From Dyadobacter sp. UC 10 (lineage in GTDB: Bacteria; Bacteroidota; Bacteroidia; Cytophagales; Spirosomataceae), in the NCBI RefSeq assembly GCF_008369915.1, contig NZ_VSRN01000001.1:3964501-4028500 (forward strand): DNA of 64,000 nt. Reading direction: 5' to 3'. The position numbers and the translations under genes were made by a program. How positions within the stretch are numbered: position 1 is the stretch's first letter; every line of letters begins with the position of its first letter. A model generated the notes under the pieces. The model saw only the letters and a list, made by a program, of their open reading frames with translations. It was not told the origin of the DNA and ran no database searches. This document shows, in pieces, positions 62,010 to 64,000 of the stretch.

Positions 62010-63545
62010 ATGCCCAATTATCTGTTACCTTCTTTTCGGATAAGGTTAGTTTGGCTGCTTGTTTTTATGCCCATTATCGGATGGACGCAATTACAACAGT
62101 CGGACAGGCTGGAAATCCCCACGAATTCATCTGCCTCCGAACAATTTGAAGTTTTTAGTCTTGGTGAGCAGGGTATATTGTCTGTGATCAGGGGTGACGG
62201 ATATATGAGCAGCCGCAATGAGCAGTGGCAATTTGTTAAATATGATACCACGTTTAAAGTAAGCTGGCGGGCTGGTTACAAGCTCGACTTCCGGTACATT
62301 CCGGTAATGGCCTATAAGGGAGCTGATTTTGGGTACTGGCTTTTCGCCGAACCGGATACCGACCGTTTTTTGTTTCTTCAGCTCAATTTTAGCGACGGTT
62401 CGATCGATACGTTTAAAGGCAACCTGCTGGCGGGGGTAGATGTACAGCAATTTAAGGTAATCGGCAGCAAAGCATTGGTGTCGGGATATTACAGGTCACG
62501 GCCGGTTGTGATCATACACTCATTCTTTGATCATACGACCAGGGTGCTACCCGGCCTCTTTGAAAAGAATACAGAACTCAACAACGTGGATATCAATGAG
62601 GTAGACGGTTATATCAATGTGATTACGTATGCCTATCGTAAGAAAAACTGTGTTTTTGAGATAAAAACTTACAACTATGACGGTAAGTTTCTCAAACGTA
62701 CCACATTAAGCGACTCGCGTTACAGCTTTATCTCTGGGCAGATAGTGCCATTAAATCCGGACGATTCCTACCTGATTGGAAATTATTCGGTAGGCTGCAC
62801 GCAGTATTCGCAGGGACTGTATGTGACACATATTGAAAACGACAAACCCGCTGACCCACAGTTTATTGAATTTTCTGAATTGCAGAATTTTTTCAATTAC
62901 ATGAAGCCCAGGCGAAAACAGCGCATGCTTGAAAAAATAGGTAAAAGGAAAAGTCTCGGTAAAGAAAACCGGTTTAGGTATCGCCTGCTGGTACATGAGC
63001 TGATCCAGACAGAAAATGAGATCGTGCTTGTGGCCGAAGTCTATTACCCCAATCAGCGTTCCGCCAACCCGATCATTTCCGGCGGCATTTCGCGGCCCTA
63101 TATTTCCCGGTCGCTGGAAGGTTATCGGTACACACATGCGATCGTGTGCGGATTTGACCGGAGCGGGAAGTTTATGTGGGATAATTGCATTACGATCAAG
63201 GATTTAACAAGCTTTGATTTGCAGGAAATGGTGCAGGTAACTCCTGTGGACGATTATTTCGTGCTGGCTTATCCGCAGGAAGGTGAAATTCACACAGAGG
63301 TAATCAGCAGGGATAAGGTTGTTGTAGAAACCGAAAAGTTCAAAATCAATCCGAAGTCGGAAAAAGAGAAGGTATTAAATAATGAGGACGGATATCTTTC
63401 ACCCTGGTATGGTCAGTACTTTCTCGCTTACGGAATGCAGCGTATTGGAAGTTCTTCGATCGGGCAGGGTAGGGAGGTGTTTTACGTCAATAAGCTGACT
63501 TACAAAACGGAAGATATTGGCAAAGTAGGCTTGAAAACCGATTAG
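62010..63545 (+). CDS. Exported protein of unknown function
   Basis: A 511-residue protein from the ATG at 62010, which gives a signal peptide (RIRLVWLLVFMPIIGWTQ); a TTG 33 bases upstream is disfavoured. The rest is predicted beta-rich and repetitive, with segments such as YGYWLFAEPDTDRFLFLQ-like strands, VNVITYAYRKKNCVFEIKTY and FVLAYPQEGEIHTEVISRD, suggesting a beta-propeller. I do not recognise a family and see no catalytic motifs. It stands divergent from argS and ends 12 bases from the convergent pyrR-type gene. Confidence 0.75.
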   Translation: MPNYLLPSFRIRLVWLLVFMPIIGWTQLQQSDRLEIPTNSSASEQFEVFSLGEQGILSVIRGDGYMSSRNEQWQFVKYDTTFKVSWRAGYKLDFRYIPVMAYKGADFGYWLFAEPDTDRFLFLQLNFSDGSIDTFKGNLLAGVDVQQFKVIGSKALVSGYYRSRPVVIIHSFFDHTTRVLPGLFEKNTELNNVDINEVDGYINVITYAYRKKNCVFEIKTYNYDGKFLKRTTLSDSRYSFISGQIVPLNPDDSYLIGNYSVGCTQYSQGLYVTHIENDKPADPQFIEFSELQNFFNYMKPRRKQRMLEKIGKRKSLGKENRFRYRLLVHELIQTENEIVLVAEVYYPNQRSANPIISGGISRPYISRSLEGYRYTHAIVCGFDRSGKFMWDNCITIKDLTSFDLQEMVQVTPVDDYFVLAYPQEGEIHTEVISRDKVVVETEKFKINPKSEKEKVLNNEDGYLSPWYGQYFLAYGMQRIGSSSIGQGREVFYVNKLTYKTEDIGKVGLKTD

Positions 63546-63557
63546 GAACCGTGATCA

Positions 63558-64000
63558 TTAGTCGACAAGCCAGATGTGGTCGGCATCGAACCCCTGTTCT
63601 TTCCATTCAACCTGTACGCGTTGACTTTCAACAGTACTTACTTTCATTCCGGCATAGTCAGGCCCTATAGGAAGTTCCCGGTTGTACCGGCGGTCGATCA
63701 GAACCATTAATTCCACAATTTTCGGGCGTCCGAACGCCGTCATCGCGTCCAAAGCCGCACGGACCATGCGGCCGCTGGCCAATACGTCGTCAATCAGGAT
63801 TACTTTTTTACCCTCGATCAGGAACGGGACATTCGTTTTATTAGGTACTAAGGGCGATTCGCGTCGTCGGAAATCGTCCCTGTAAAAAGTGGCGTCAAGG
63901 TAACCCAACGGAATATGTTGCCCTGTCCGCTCGCGCAGTTCGGCAATGATGCGTTCGGCAAAATAAATACCCCTGGGCTGCAAACCCATGACCACCGAGT
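63558..64000 (-). CDS. pyrR: PyrR-type bifunctional regulator/uracil phosphoribosyltransferase, N-terminus beyond window
   Basis: Visible are the last 147 residues; the frame is open to the right edge (codons for Ser-Val-Val precede the first ATG at 63995), so the start lies outside. The type I PRTase motif VILIDDVLASGRMVRAALDA binds PRPP, and GLQPRGIYFAERI, YLDATFYRDDFRRR and LMVLIDRRYNRELPIGPDY are typical for PyrR, which binds pyr mRNA and also makes UMP from uracil. Family length is about 175-180, so roughly 30 residues are missing. It is the last gene seen, convergent with the unknown exported protein. Confidence 0.93.
   Translation of the reverse strand, partial: SVVMGLQPRGIYFAERIIAELRERTGQHIPLGYLDATFYRDDFRRRESPLVPNKTNVPFLIEGKKVILIDDVLASGRMVRAALDAMTAFGRPKIVELMVLIDRRYNRELPIGPDYAGMKVSTVESQRVQVEWKEQGFDADHIWLVD

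Overview
The window is a stretch of chromosome from a member of the Bacteroidota, most likely a Cytophagales/Dyadobacter-like organism (inferred from gene content; no rRNA is present). Supporting signs are SusC/SusD outer-membrane uptake pairs, type IX secretion sorting domains (one type A, one type B), a CNNM/CorC protein of the GldE type, menaquinone biosynthesis, starts without Shine-Dalgarno sequences, and Bacteroidota-type -7 boxes (TAnnTTTG) in front of many genes. No tRNA, rRNA, CRISPR array, IS element or prophage was recognised.

Layout. 1-6150: two SusC-type receptors, one cut by the left edge and one paired with a SusD lipoprotein. 6500-13450: a secreted M20 amidohydrolase, then a minus-strand run containing an SDR enzyme, an LD-carboxypeptidase, a YoeB-type toxin with an unusual antitoxin, a DUF721/DciA-like protein and a GH3/beta-lactamase-fold fusion. 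The carboxypeptidase and the fusion suggest peptidoglycan recycling. 13500-20400: a UPF0175/HTH pair, a chromate transporter, a 2OG-Fe(II) oxygenase, a secreted sugar-phosphate-isomerase-like protein and an active/inactive pair of M16 peptidases. 20400-35850: an EEP-family protein, a FAN1-like VRR-NUC nuclease, pgk, a TonB-type receptor, guaA, a DUF1328 mini-protein missing from ORF calls because of its size, an M1 peptidase, a DUF5686 outer-membrane protein and asnB. 36170-37370: a divergent DsbA-like/HxlR pair.

37370-48800 is the accessory region and the most interesting part. It holds a 2014-residue secreted SpvB/VCBS/RHS protein whose C-terminal tip resembles polymorphic toxin type 44. 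Its stop codon overlaps the start of a small lipoprotein (TGATG), the best immunity candidate. Further downstream are a decayed and an intact relative of that lipoprotein, a DUF4279-like protein, another lipoprotein and a T9SS-sorted protein with an RHS-like N-terminus. Upstream of the RHS gene lie a duplicated 3' end of the fructose-bisphosphate aldolase gene with its terminator, three copies of a leader repeat, and a truncated S8-peptidase gene. I read this as a polymorphic-toxin island built by repeated recombination behind fbaA.

48800-64000: fbaA; an operon-like run of a small membrane protein, a CNNM/CorC protein, an ABC ATPase and a large T9SS-B protein; a DUF4920 protein; a double SGNH hydrolase; menA; DUF5618; glutathione peroxidase; argS; an unknown exported protein; and a pyrR-type gene cut by the right edge. 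Many convergent neighbours end within a few bases of each other or overlap.
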